Assembly (NCBI GenBank): GCA_002811645.1
Contig: PDIP01000027.1
Coordinates: forward strand, 58,717 to 122,716
Source: Corallochytrium limacisporum
Taxonomy: Eukaryota; Opisthokonta
Length of the DNA stretch: 64,000 bases
Reading direction: 5' to 3'
Shown: positions 39,083 through 48,989 of the stretch, piece after piece
Layout: each line of letters begins with the position of its first letter
How positions within the stretch are numbered: the stretch's first letter is position 1
Position numbers and translations under genes: made by a program
Notes under the pieces: generated by a model
What the model saw: the letters and a program-made list of their open reading frames with translations, nothing else
Told to the model about the DNA's origin: nothing
Database searches by the model: none

Positions 39083-40471
39083 ATGGCAGATGCCAGCAGC
39101 CCGGCAGAAAAGCGGACAAACATCAGTCAGGAGCAGGAAGATGACCTGGAAGGATTGTGGTGGGAGAACATCGGCGAAGAGGCACTCGCGGAGGTGCTGG
39201 ACCTTCCGAATTCGCAGGCGAATCAAACCCGCACGACGCCCTCACTAAGGACGCTGCGCCGGAAACAAAAGAAAGATCCTGAAGTCTGGACTACCGATAT
39301 CGAGGATATCATAAAGTCTGAAGACGATGTCCGAAACCCTACCTACTCAGACCACCAGGTTATCTCAGTGACAGGCTTGTGTAAGGCTCTGTGGTGCGAG
39401 TATAAGTATGTATACGACCGTGTCCGTGGCCAGGAGGAGACACCTGCCATGAAGTCTGGAATAGAGATCCATGACGCCCTGGAGGCGGAAGTGCACGACA
39501 TGGAAGAAGTTTACACCGAGACCAAAACGGACATCATGGCCATCAAACTGGCAAACATGGTGGTGTGCATGACAGAAGTGATCACCAATGGGCTCACTCG
39601 AGAAATGCCCTTGTATGGCATTGTCAGGACCATGGGAGGGGACTGTCTATGGTTCAGTGGCATAATAGATGAAGTGCGCTGGACTGCTGCGGCTGATCTG
39701 CCAGAGCGCATACCAAGAGCCTCCACGCCAGAGATGAAGACCGCTGATATGGACGACATGATGCACATTGAGGATGAAGAGCAATGGCATGGCAGAACGA
39801 TTGAAAATCGCAGCGATCTCACGGATTCCACGGTCACCGACAAGTCAACAGCGGCCCAGCCACCTCCTATAGTAACGGGTGTCGTCATATCTGATGCCAA
39901 GACTCGAGTTTCCAACACCGTACCAAAACCAGATTCAGCATCGATGCATTCTGTAAAGTTGCAATTGAATGTCTATGCTATCATGTGGGAGTGCATGCGC
40001 AAGAACGAACTGTCCTGGACGGAACTATTTGCGCGGCTTGGCGTAGATGACCAGCTGCCCTTCTGCAGCAGTGTGCAGAATGCACTAACTCGGCAAGGTT
40101 TGGGAGAGCACAAACGCTTAGGCGATCTTTGCGGCATGGTTGATGGGTTAGCGAGCAATTTGGCTCCAGTATCTGGGTTAGAGGCCGTGTGGTACGCGCA
40201 GAACGACCAGAAACGCATCGGCAGCCATATTTGGAAAGAAGCGGATCTGCGCAGCAGTGTGTCCTGGGCCAATGCGATCGTGCGCAAAAAGATGAAATTC
40301 TTCAATCAGAAACGTCCTATGACAGGGGTGAACATGGTCAATGTCTGGAAATGCGAGTACTGTGGCCATCGCGACTCATGCGCTTGGCGAGATAAACAAG
40401 CTCGGAAGCTTACTGAAAGAGTTGCTCAGCACCAACAGCAACCGAAGGAAAACCCACCGCAATATCAATAA
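39083..40471 (+). CDS. EXO5: Exonuclease V (iron-sulfur single-stranded DNA exonuclease)
   Basis: PD-(D/E)XK-type single-strand DNA exonuclease with a 4Fe-4S cluster, acting in genome maintenance (nuclear in animals, mitochondrial in budding yeast). The 462-residue protein has the family's cluster ligands. One Cys is in VTGLCKALWCEYKY (C100), and three lie at the C-terminus in KCEYCGHRDSC (C424, C427, C433), spacing C-x2-C-x5-C. Between them are SGIEIHDALEAEV, a nuclease strand SGIIDEVRW, a disordered Asp/Met-rich insertion (about 215-265), and SVKLQLNVYAIMWECM, the Q-x3-Y helix. The start is the first ATG; the frame ends in TAA within AATAAA, which may itself be the polyadenylation signal. 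Confidence 0.93.
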   Translation: MADASSPAEKRTNISQEQEDDLEGLWWENIGEEALAEVLDLPNSQANQTRTTPSLRTLRRKQKKDPEVWTTDIEDIIKSEDDVRNPTYSDHQVISVTGLCKALWCEYKYVYDRVRGQEETPAMKSGIEIHDALEAEVHDMEEVYTETKTDIMAIKLANMVVCMTEVITNGLTREMPLYGIVRTMGGDCLWFSGIIDEVRWTAAADLPERIPRASTPEMKTADMDDMMHIEDEEQWHGRTIENRSDLTDSTVTDKSTAAQPPPIVTGVVISDAKTRVSNTVPKPDSASMHSVKLQLNVYAIMWECMRKNELSWTELFARLGVDDQLPFCSSVQNALTRQGLGEHKRLGDLCGMVDGLASNLAPVSGLEAVWYAQNDQKRIGSHIWKEADLRSSVSWANAIVRKKMKFFNQKRPMTGVNMVNVWKCEYCGHRDSCAWRDKQARKLTERVAQHQQQPKENPPQYQ

Positions 40472-41633
40472 ATGCTTCAGATCACTGACAGAGCAAGTTC
40501 CGTGCTCAAGACTTTGCTGACAACCCCCTGCACCACGCGATCTTGGCTCTGGGCAGAGAAGCAACGTATTTCCGTCGAACGGGTCTTGCCGTGGCCAAAT
40601 AAAGCTCTCCTCGGGTTCAGCTGGCATGAGGAACTGATACCCTCTTCGACAAATGGCGGGGTGAATGCGATCGTAGTAACCCGCGCTCCTTCCGGCTCTC
40701 CCCTCCTCCCCCTCGTTCCCAACCTCCCGCGCAACCGCCCGACCGGGCGCGACGATGTCTGGCTCTGTCATTGCTCCAAAATGTCACAATCCTTCCCTCC
40801 TTTAGCAGTACATTTTTCATGGCCGCCCCGGTGGGTCTTGGCGTTTCCTTTGCGTAATTCCCCCCTCCAAACCCCCCGCCCACCCCCCGAAAGCGGGCGG
40901 CGGGATTTCGAAGGGGTTTGTGAGTCGGTGGTGGCTTTTTTCTTGTCTTTCTTGTATTTCCCGGTGCTCCGGCGTTGGAGATTCTTTTTGCCGCGACCCC
41001 TGGCTGTAAAATTTCAAAAAATTGGAGCAAGCGGAAAATTTGCGGAGACGCGGCAGGGAATTTTGCATTGCATGTCAATGAAATCTTCGGGGGAATGTCT
41101 GCGCTTGGAAAATGTGATCCTCAACTGCCTGGAACCCGACCGCTGCGGGTGCCCTTCCGAACCAAACATTGCAGACTTTGCAGTACGACTGACCCGCCTT
41201 CCTTGGCTTCGCCGGGCCGGGATCCGCGACAGTGACTGCGTAGGGTTGAGCGCCCAGCTGAGGTCAGCAGGGAGATTTGAGTGCACAGTTCGGTTCAATG
41301 GACACGGATACGTGTTCTGCTTCCTGAGCGGCTTTTTTTGGTCCTACTAGCATGAGAGCTTATGGGAATGGTCTTTGCACATCCAGCAGAAATACGAACG
41401 AGACGTCCAGGGAAAGGTCCAGACCGTTAAATCAAATGGTACTTTAGACCCTTGACTGGTGGCCCTGGATCTAGACATGGTGGCCGCAAGCACACATTTT
41501 TGCAATTGAGAAGAGATAGACTGAAGCACCAACGGATTTTTACGTCATGGTGCGTACAGCTATGTAACACAGAAGAGTTGATTCATAAGTGTAAACGGGA
41601 GATACAATAGAAAACCGTTTATCCAAGTAAAGG
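40472..41633. other. Intergenic region EXO5 / GTPBP1 with a long dubious frame
   Basis: About 1.16 kb. A 292-codon plus frame begins at once after the EXO5 stop (40472-41350). Its composition shifts along the length (Pro/Arg-rich, then mixed), it overlaps open frames on the minus strand and it has no family motif, so I do not call it a gene. The rest should contain the GTPBP1 promoter. Confidence 0.5.
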
Positions 41634-43337
41634 ATGGCAACATCATTCACAACATTGTTCCAGCAGCTGGAGCCGGGGCAGTCTGGGCCGCCTCAGCAGC
41701 TGGTTTGGAATGACATAGAGAAGTTGACTACACTACGGGAGCGTCTGAATGAGTACTTGAAGCAAGAGGGAGGTGACATTATCCTGTCCGTTGGTAAGGA
41801 CGAGCATTTGAGTGCTGAGGATGCGGACGACTTTAAGAACCGGTTGCAGACCCTCACTGAGGGCACAGATGTGAAAGTTACGGTATTACGGAAGAAGACT
41901 GCACCAGCAGCCAACAATGGGGTAATTCTTGAAATATTAGTCCGCAGAAAGCCCCATGATCTGGACTTTGCAGAGGTGCGAGTTGCAGTGGTTGGTAATG
42001 TGGATGCTGGTAAGTCGACTTTACTCGGTGTGTTGACCCATGGCGTACTAGATGACGGTCGTGGTAAGAGCCGAACCAAACTTTTCAGGCACAAACACGA
42101 AATCGACAGCGGAAGAACGTCGTCGGTGGGCAATGATATCCTCGGATTTGACTGTGAGGGCACCATTGTGAACGAGCCGAACCAACACTCCGGGGCCCTC
42201 GATTGGGCTGCAATCTGCAAGAAGGCCTCGAAGGTTTTGACTTTCATCGATCTGGCAGGCCACGAACGGTACCTTAAAACTACTGTGTTTGGATTGACTG
42301 GCCATCATCCAGATTATGTCATGTTGATGGTTGGAGCGAATGCAGGCCTGGTGGGCATGACTAAGGAGCACTTGGGGCTTAGCTTGGCATTGAGTGTGCC
42401 TGTTTATGTCGTTGTTACCAAGATTGATATGTGTCCTTCTAATGTATTGGACAGCACTCTAAAGCTTTTGAAGAAGGTTCTGAAGAGTCCTGGTGTGCGC
42501 AAATTACCGTTGATGATCAACACCATTGATGATGTAATCACAGCTGCCTGCAATTTCGGCAGCGAGCGCATCTGTCCCATCTTCCAGATCTCCAATGTCA
42601 CCGGAGAGAACATCGACCTGCTCAAGGTATTCTTGAACCTCTTAAAGAGCAGAGGCACTTGGGTTAGCGATGGTACAAGTGAATTTCTCATCGATGACAC
42701 TTACATGGTGCCAGGTGTGGGTACTGTTGTATCTGGCACGATGATGCGGGGTACGCTGAGACCCAATGAAACCGTCCTGTTCGGTCCCGATGCCCTTGGC
42801 AAATACGAGTCTGTGACATTGAAGAGCATCCATCGCAAGCGTCTGCCTGTGAACTACGTCGAAGCTGGTCACACAGCAAGCATTGCGCTCAAGAAGGTCA
42901 AGAAGGCTCAATTACGCAAGGGTATGGTACTGGTTGGCAAGACCTTGGAAATGCCTGCCGCTGTGCGAGAGTTCCAAGTGGAGTTGCTGATCTTGCACCA
43001 CCCGACTACCATCAGTTGCAAGTATCAGGCCATGGTGCACTGTGGATCTGTCCGCCAGACCGCCACCCTTATTAAGATGGATAAGGAACATTTGCGTACC
43101 GGCGATCGGGCGCATGTTACGATGCGTTTCCTGAAGAAACCAGAGTATATTAAGGTCGGTGATGCGTTAGTTTTTCGTGAAGGTAGAACGAAAGCGGTTG
43201 GTAAAATCGTTGCCATTGAAGACAACCATATGAATGAGCACATGTTGAAGATGAAGGACAAGCGCGTGCTGCCAACGAGGACGCAACAAAGTGGTGGAAC
43301 ATCGACGTCAAACAGTGAAACAGTGTGCGCAGGGTAA
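41634..43337 (+). CDS. GTPBP1: GTP-binding protein of the GTPBP1/GTPBP2 family
   Basis: Translational GTPase related to EF1A/HBS1; in animals GTPBP1 acts in mRNA surveillance and ribosome rescue. The 567-residue protein has a short N-terminal domain, then the G domain: P-loop GNVDAGKST at residues 121-129, switch [31 protein letters not shown] and a later [11 protein letters not shown]. Two beta-barrel domains follow, with [23 protein letters not shown] and [17 protein letters not shown]. The [15 protein letters not shown] wording is that of GTPBP1/2. The N-terminal extension is shorter than in human GTPBP1 (669 residues). The start is the first ATG. It converges with the orphan gene at 43410, 72 bases away. 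Confidence 0.93.
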   Translation: MATSFTTLFQQLEPGQSGPPQQLVWNDIEKLTTLRERLNEYLKQEGGDIILSVGKDEHLSAEDADDFKNRLQTLTEGTDVKVTVLRKKTAPAANNGVILEILVRRKPHDLDFAEVRVAVVGNVDAGKSTLLGVLTHGVLDDGRGKSRTKLFRHKHEIDSGRTSSVGNDILGFDCEGTIVNEPNQHSGALDWAAICKKASKVLTFIDLAGHERYLKTTVFGLTGHHPDYVMLMVGANAGLVGMTKEHLGLSLALSVPVYVVVTKIDMCPSNVLDSTLKLLKKVLKSPGVRKLPLMINTIDDVITAACNFGSERICPIFQISNVTGENIDLLKVFLNLLKSRGTWVSDGTSEFLIDDTYMVPGVGTVVSGTMMRGTLRPNETVLFGPDALGKYESVTLKSIHRKRLPVNYVEAGHTASIALKKVKKAQLRKGMVLVGKTLEMPAAVREFQVELLILHHPTTISCKYQAMVHCGSVRQTATLIKMDKEHLRTGDRAHVTMRFLKKPEYIKVGDALVFREGRTKAVGKIVAIEDNHMNEHMLKMKDKRVLPTRTQQSGGTSTSNSETVCAG

Positions 43338-43409
43338 ATGCTGTCCCTACTCGTGATTGTATGTTCAAATATATAATAGGAAGCCTATGGCAGCAAGAGG
43401 CTTATGCCT

Positions 43410-44120
43410 TTACTTCTTCTGCTTCCTCTGGTTTCTTTCATTCCTGTGACGCTGCCTTCTTTTTCCTCTCACTCCGCTCTGAGGCGAAAGATGGCTTTGT
43501 GCGGGTTCAGTTTGATCTGGCTTGCGTATAGATACCTTCCAGTCCTGAGAGCTCAAGAAAGTTTGCAGCTTCTGAATGACTTGATTTTTTAAACTCTTTC
43601 GACGCTCTTGGTGGAAAGCCCAGAATTCAGCAGCCTCCTTGTATGCCAGTTCTTGTTGTCTCTCATACTGTGCCATGCAAATGGCAACTTTGGGAGCGCA
43701 TTCATCTTGGATGCGCTTGTGTTGTTCAGGAGAGATCTTGTCCTTGCTGAGCTCATATTGCACCTGAGCCTTTTGTTTTTGCTTGTCCAAAAAGTGTATT
43801 AGACGTGAAAACTTCTCTTTTTCGGTCATGTGCACTCGCTGCACAGCGATATGTTGTGCAAGGACTTGGGGATACATTGTGTGTGTTACAAACAGGTAGC
43901 GGATGATCGCATCTTTAGCACTTTGGGTTTCATGGTCAACATGGGGAAAATTGCTGCTGATATCATGTGCATACGCATGCTCATCGTGCTTTAAAGTGTC
44001 ATTAAGACTCTGCGTTAGATCAACGGTTGTTGACTCTGCCATCTTTATCCCAGGCTTTGTGAATGTCCTTCCAAATGATAACCTTTGGGTCGTCGATCGT
44101 TTGATCAAGCTGACAAGCAT
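43410..44120 (-). CDS. Hypothetical helical, basic protein, 236 residues
   Basis: Not recognised. From the first ATG (44120) the N-terminus reads MLVSLIKRSTTQRLSFGRTF, an acid-free, Arg/Lys/Ser-rich stretch that could be a mitochondrial presequence. A second ATG at 44042 (MAESTTVDLTQ) would remove it. The middle, about residues 60-200, is predicted almost all helical (for example YLFVTHTMYPQVLAQHIAVQ and CMAQYERQQELAYKEAAEFWAFHQERRKSLKNQ). The last 25 residues are strongly basic with RGKRRQRHRN and RNQRKQKK. This suits an RNA-binding or ribosome-associated protein, but that is only composition. It diverges from the HAP2-like gene and shares its 576-base upstream region. Confidence 0.75.
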   Translation of the reverse strand: MLVSLIKRSTTQRLSFGRTFTKPGIKMAESTTVDLTQSLNDTLKHDEHAYAHDISSNFPHVDHETQSAKDAIIRYLFVTHTMYPQVLAQHIAVQRVHMTEKEKFSRLIHFLDKQKQKAQVQYELSKDKISPEQHKRIQDECAPKVAICMAQYERQQELAYKEAAEFWAFHQERRKSLKNQVIQKLQTFLSSQDWKVSIRKPDQTEPAQSHLSPQSGVRGKRRQRHRNERNQRKQKK

Positions 44121-44696
44121 GGTCTTGTTAAATATATCTACTTCACAGTATTTTAAGGTAGTACTGAGATTCTACAATGCTCTGAGATGATACACGAGAA
44201 AACACTGATTGATACGAGAATCTAAACTTATGAAGCGCGCACGATGGACATGGCTGTGGCAGTCTATTACTGGAAACTCTGCGAACCTTCCCCCCTCCCC
44301 AAGAAGTCTCACTTGAGACTTTTCTCTTCATTGTGGGTCGTACCAATACCAATCACTGAAGGCCTCTTACCTGTGAGACTGGCAAAGTAAACTCAAATGA
44401 TGCCGACAGCGGGGGTCCATTTGTAAGCGATCCAAGGAGACACCAACTCATAGAGGGAGCAATCCGAACGAATTCCCCTAGTTGGACAGAATAAATCCGG
44501 GGCTGTGAGCGATGGGAGGGGTGTAACCATGCAGATTGCGTACCCCAATTTATATGAAACTCGGTGCAACCAAATTAGCTGACAACTCAGCCAGGGGAGG
44601 GATGACGGAAACAGGGGGAAAGGCTATTTGAAAGACTGCCTGATTGGAAGTCACATATGGCTACACTTCCTTGTCTGTGATATTCATCAATAAACG
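44121..44696. other. Divergent promoter region orphan gene / HAP2-like gene
   Basis: About 576 bases, the only upstream DNA for both genes. No recognised motif and no RNA gene. Confidence 0.55.
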
Positions 44697-47693
44697 ATGG
44701 CAATATTGAATAGAGCATCTTTTCATCAGATGGCGTTGCAGTCGATAGTAACTTTCTATGTTCTCCTGATCTCAATCTCTGGATCCAGGGCCGCAGTCTG
44801 TCCTAAGGCAACACTGGCTGGTGAAAGGGTGAATTTGTTCAATCCTGAGGATGTATCAGATTTTGAAGTTTCCGTCCTACTCAGTGATGCGTTTTGCATT
44901 GCGTCTACATGCCTGACCATTGAGGACCATGGCTATGATCTGATGGCCTACTGTGTCGCGGATGTCAACGATCCTTGTGTTTATTTGTATGACAAGACAG
45001 GGTCAGGCAACAAGATCCTACCTACAAGCTTGTCTGCGAACATTGCAAACGAGCAATTCGGACTACTTGCTACGTTTTCAGGTCCTTTGCCCGATGCGGA
45101 CTCCAGTCTAAGATTATTTTTAGGTAATGGATTTCGCAGTGGTGACAGGAGTGAGAACTTCGAGACCCAGGTGCTCGGTCACTGGATAAGCGCGAACAGT
45201 GCCTCTTTAGGCTGCTCATCATCGCCCCATGCCATTGAAGAGTACTGTAAACCTGTGACAGCTGATTTCGCACCCCAAATAACAGCAGAGTGGGGCTATG
45301 ATGCGAATGAGCGGGTAATTGAAGTCATCACTGACATTGACAGGAATTCTGGCCTGCAGGCTACCTTCGAGGTGTCTTCACTAACGATCGATGGTACCGA
45401 CCATTATGACTTCGCGCATCCGATATCGATTTCTATTCAAAAACCTGCTTCGTTTATTTCCGTTGCGGTCTCCTCCACAGAGCAGGTCCACCAAGATCGG
45501 TTTGAACAACTTGACTGGCTGGACAGTTTAGATTCACAAATCGTAGAGGAGGAAAGTACCGAAGAGGAAGCGGACCGTTGGCTTGACCGCTACCGTGCCG
45601 GTGAAACTGGATTGGTTCTGCTTTACGCGCTCCCCGGTGGATACGACCCCTTGAAATCCGCTGCTGACTATTTCAGTTTAGATTGGATGAAAGATGGTAT
45701 AATGACTTCATTTTACAGGGGTACACCATGGATAAAGGAAGCTCCTGCGGATTCTGTAGGTAGATATTGTCTCGAAATCTGTTCACCACGAAGCTCACAG
45801 TGTAAAAGCTCATCCATTCAGTGTGAGGTTGGTTCATTCTCAATGCATACACTACAAACAGGAGCCTTGTTTACGAAGATGTCAATGGGTGAGTCTGACT
45901 TCAATGAGTCCCCTCTGGATGTGACGGTTTCTTATGGAGATTACGAAGACACTCTGATTCGATTATGCAATCTTGATGCATGTGTGGGAGACACCGCAGA
46001 ATATCCTGGTATGCTTGGCTTCTTCACTGCTAGTGTGGAAATTTCGGTTTCCGCTCAACCTTCTTTCCTGGATTATGAGATCTGGGTGAACTCAAATACG
46101 CTAGAAGTCGCCACTGTGACAGCGGATGAGTTTGGAGACGAATGTGGTAGTTTGGGAGTTTCCAACTACACTTTCCTTGACGAAAATCGCCTCACGAATG
46201 CAGACTTCTGTAGGGCACCTTTTGGAAGCTGTGCATTCAAGACCATGAGTAACATCGCGTCTTTTAGAGAGCCATTCGAGTCCAGTCTTATTAAAGCTGG
46301 TCTGGGTCATTTCGATCCCCTTTCCTCTAAGGCGATCTTTGACGTTGATGATGCAAACCCTTGGCAAGTTACCTTGCGAATCCCACTGGATCATCCTCAG
46401 CTCACGGATATATTTAAAAGGCCGAAACTCCCTTCTGCTGACGATTGTGAGCCTCAGGCGGTCCTGGTCAACATTATAAACTATCGAGTTCAGTCGTCCT
46501 TTTCAGTGTTGAACGAAGGCACAGGTACTGGAGTGATTGAAGCGTCCTTGCAATGCAGCAAGATGGCAGGAGGTGCTGTGTTTGAGACCTCTGTTGCACA
46601 TGAAGTGGACGCTGGAGACAACCAGACGTTCAACTTTTCTGGATATCTACCAGCGTCATATCAGGAAGAAGATAGGGTTGGCAGTCTGTCATGTATTGTA
46701 AGCTATGAGTTGGTAACTAGAAGAAGCCTTTGGCCAGTTGAGCAGTTTGAGAGGTCTTGTGCTGCTGCTACGATTTGGACGGTAGATGGGCATACGCAAC
46801 CAGTGACATCATGTGCCACAACCTCTACTCTGACTGCTGATGACTTCAAAGCTGATCGCGACATCGACAATACCACACGAGTCAATGTTTCGGGCCTTAC
46901 TTTGCGCAGCTCATGCTCTCCCACTCAGGTGACCATAGCAAGACTGTCTTTAAGCTGCGCCGCTGATGGACAAATCGTGACCTCCCAGAAATTGGTCGAA
47001 TTGACTGCTGCTGAGACGGCGTTGTCGATGCAAATTGAGGTCATCAGCACAGACTTTGGTTATGATTGTGCGTTAACGATATCTATTCTGAAACCAACTG
47101 GCGAAGAAATTGTGTTTGCGAACAACTTTTCAGTCGCCGCGGAGGAGCAACCTCCTGGTACCACGCCAGGATCCACATCGACCAGTGCCCCGTATCCAAG
47201 TGACACCACGTCCCCGACAGACCCTGAAGAAAGCGAAACAACTCCAGTTGCTGACGACAAGGACAGCGGATTGAGTCCCGCTGTGCTCGGGATCAGCATT
47301 GCATTGCCCGCTACATTGCTTTTCTTTGTAGGTGGGATCCTACATCAGAGACACAGAAAGCAGTCCAGGGCTGTTAACCCACAACATCTGAAATTTCAAA
47401 TCGAGGGGCAGGATTTCAGTTTGATCACAAGTTGGGCAATAAGAACGGAGGCCGCCACATTGACCCAAGCCAAAGCATCCGACCATTGTGAAATACTGAA
47501 GTTTTTCTCAAACCCGGATTGGACTCTCGATGGGGTTTGCGCATTCAGCCCGCATGACCTAGTGGCTTCCATGGATCTACCTCACGTCCAGATTCGTGCC
47601 TCCGAAGACCCAGAAATCTACACAGAAAAAGTTGGAAAGAGCACCGTTATCTGGTTGTATAGTCCTCACGGACTATACAAACTCGAGTCCTGA
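44697..47693 (+). CDS. HAP2: HAP2/GCS1-like gamete membrane-fusion protein (divergent)
   Basis: Type I membrane protein of 998 residues: a hydrophobic signal segment (about 12-33), a large Cys-containing ectodomain, a Ser/Thr/Pro-rich stalk (about 820-855), one membrane span (about 861-882) and a 114-residue cytoplasmic tail. The family hallmark is at 482-512: ECGSLGVSNYTF then CRAPFGSC, with C505 and C512 spaced as in plant HAP2, which reads ECDKIGTSYEAF then CSMPPGSC. The following region (about 600-680), VNIINYRVQSSFSVLNEGTGTG then SLQCSK, parallels HAP2 domain III (an IPTF...QFG...IKNTGEVEASY...DCSK pattern). HAP2 fuses gamete plasma membranes in many protists, plants and some animals. 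The N-terminal domains I and II and the fusion loop are too diverged to place by eye. It ends 3 bases from the convergent U1A/U2B'' gene. Confidence 0.7.
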   Translation: MAILNRASFHQMALQSIVTFYVLLISISGSRAAVCPKATLAGERVNLFNPEDVSDFEVSVLLSDAFCIASTCLTIEDHGYDLMAYCVADVNDPCVYLYDKTGSGNKILPTSLSANIANEQFGLLATFSGPLPDADSSLRLFLGNGFRSGDRSENFETQVLGHWISANSASLGCSSSPHAIEEYCKPVTADFAPQITAEWGYDANERVIEVITDIDRNSGLQATFEVSSLTIDGTDHYDFAHPISISIQKPASFISVAVSSTEQVHQDRFEQLDWLDSLDSQIVEEESTEEEADRWLDRYRAGETGLVLLYALPGGYDPLKSAADYFSLDWMKDGIMTSFYRGTPWIKEAPADSVGRYCLEICSPRSSQCKSSSIQCEVGSFSMHTLQTGALFTKMSMGESDFNESPLDVTVSYGDYEDTLIRLCNLDACVGDTAEYPGMLGFFTASVEISVSAQPSFLDYEIWVNSNTLEVATVTADEFGDECGSLGVSNYTFLDENRLTNADFCRAPFGSCAFKTMSNIASFREPFESSLIKAGLGHFDPLSSKAIFDVDDANPWQVTLRIPLDHPQLTDIFKRPKLPSADDCEPQAVLVNIINYRVQSSFSVLNEGTGTGVIEASLQCSKMAGGAVFETSVAHEVDAGDNQTFNFSGYLPASYQEEDRVGSLSCIVSYELVTRRSLWPVEQFERSCAAATIWTVDGHTQPVTSCATTSTLTADDFKADRDIDNTTRVNVSGLTLRSSCSPTQVTIARLSLSCAADGQIVTSQKLVELTAAETALSMQIEVISTDFGYDCALTISILKPTGEEIVFANNFSVAAEEQPPGTTPGSTSTSAPYPSDTTSPTDPEESETTPVADDKDSGLSPAVLGISIALPATLLFFVGGILHQRHRKQSRAVNPQHLKFQIEGQDFSLITSWAIRTEAATLTQAKASDHCEILKFFSNPDWTLDGVCAFSPHDLVASMDLPHVQIRASEDPEIYTEKVGKSTVIWLYSPHGLYKLES

Positions 47694-47696
47694 GCT

Positions 47697-48263
47697 CTAC
47701 GGAGCAGCTGTACTCTTCACAGTGATGGCCTGAGACGGAGTGATCTTGAAGCCGTTTAGCTGCGAGATTGCCTCCTTTGCACCCTCTTCACTATCGTATC
47801 GTACAAGGGCTGTTTGTTTCCCCGAAAGCAATTCAATTTTTGATAGTCCCTTAATCTGATTAAACAACATCATAATGACTGCTTCAGTTGTTTCTCTTGG
47901 GAGTTCTGTTACGACTACAGTGTACGAAGACGCTGCGTGACAATCCGCGTCAGGGTCAATCTCCATGGACTCCGCGACAAACTTTCTCAGAATCTTCGAG
48001 CGTTGCTTCGCATAATCTATCCGCATGGGTTTGCTGAAGAAATTAAAACCCTGGAGTTCACTCTTAGCCTCTGTTGCAGAGGCGAGATCTTTGTAGACGA
48101 CGAAGGCTTGACCTCGCTTCTTTATGCCTTTGTGTGCTACTATGTCTAGCACCGGACCGTGCAATGAAAACAGGGAATACAATGCTTTCTTCAGCTCCGG
48201 AATTTTAACCTTCTCATTAAGATTATTGACGTATAACGTCTGATTCGGTTTGTTCACGCTCAT
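47697..48263 (-). CDS. SNRPB2: U1A/U2B''-type spliceosomal RNA-binding protein
   Basis: Small nuclear ribonucleoprotein with two RRM domains (188 residues). RRM1, residues 8-88, is very close to U1A/U2B'': QTLYVNNLNEKVKIPELKKALYSLF with RNP2 LYVNNL, then KKRGQAFVVYKDLASATEA with RNP1 and SKPMRIDYAKQ. A short linker follows, with RRM2 at about 113-186 (YTVVVTELPRETTEAVIMMLF, TALVRYDSEEGAKEAISQLNGF). The short linker and total length favour U2B'' or a single combined U1A/U2B'' protein like fly SNF. It binds the U1 or U2 snRNA loop, so this intron-poor genome keeps a spliceosome. The start is the first ATG. Confidence 0.92.
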   Translation of the reverse strand: MSVNKPNQTLYVNNLNEKVKIPELKKALYSLFSLHGPVLDIVAHKGIKKRGQAFVVYKDLASATEAKSELQGFNFFSKPMRIDYAKQRSKILRKFVAESMEIDPDADCHAASSYTVVVTELPRETTEAVIMMLFNQIKGLSKIELLSGKQTALVRYDSEEGAKEAISQLNGFKITPSQAITVKSTAAP

Positions 48264-48989
48264 TTCTATGCCGAGACAAGGACTCGTACTTTGCCGAATG
48301 CTTTCCTAGGTGATCATTGTGGGACTCACGACACAAAATCTACAAACTCTAAATGTCTTTTACATGTGCAACACACGATGCTCTTCGTTGACTGTTCTCT
48401 ATGCTATGGCCGGAGATGCAAAAGTACCCGCACAGACCTTGCGACCGAGGGCACGTTTGCAGACTTGTCGCGCTCCGAACTCACGGATGCCCTCCTACGG
48501 CACCACACTCAACGAGCCGCGCGGTTCGGGCCCCGATTTCTTTTCCAAACGGTTTCGGTCGGGGAGCGGGTCTCGCTCTAGCTGTCGGCCGTCGCCTCGG
48601 CCCTTGCACGTCGCGTGGGGTTTTCGGAGTAGATGGGGAAGCGGGTGCGTGGGGTGCGTGGGTGCGGACCCGCGGTCCCATTGGCGCAACGGTTCACTGT
48701 CTGCGGGTTCTGCATGGCACCAGACTATCCGAATATTTGTACTCCAGAGTCTATTCCAACGTCATTTTCCCCCCTTATTTCTTCATAATAATCGATCAGT
48801 GTACCGGGACGATTCACCTATTTGAATTGTGTGTTTTGGTTTCTCCTTCCAGGACGCAATTGTAGCGTAAGTAAAACTCTTCTGTGACTTTCTATATATT
48901 GGTTCGGGTGTGACTATAGAGCAATGGGAAGGCGGCGTGTGGATCTTCCTTCCTGAAGAAAGTAAACAGGTGCACATTTCACGCTGAAA
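48264..48989. other. Divergent promoter region U1A/U2B'' / DUS1
   Basis: About 730 bases shared by two divergent starts, with a GC-rich central part (48530-48700). Several overlapping frames there have no motif. Confidence 0.55.

Noticed and set aside
40472-41350. 292-codon frame starting right after the EXO5 stop
   Set aside because: Composition shifts along its length, several minus-strand frames overlap it, and no motif is recognisable. The ATG is part of the AATAAATG at the EXO5 end.
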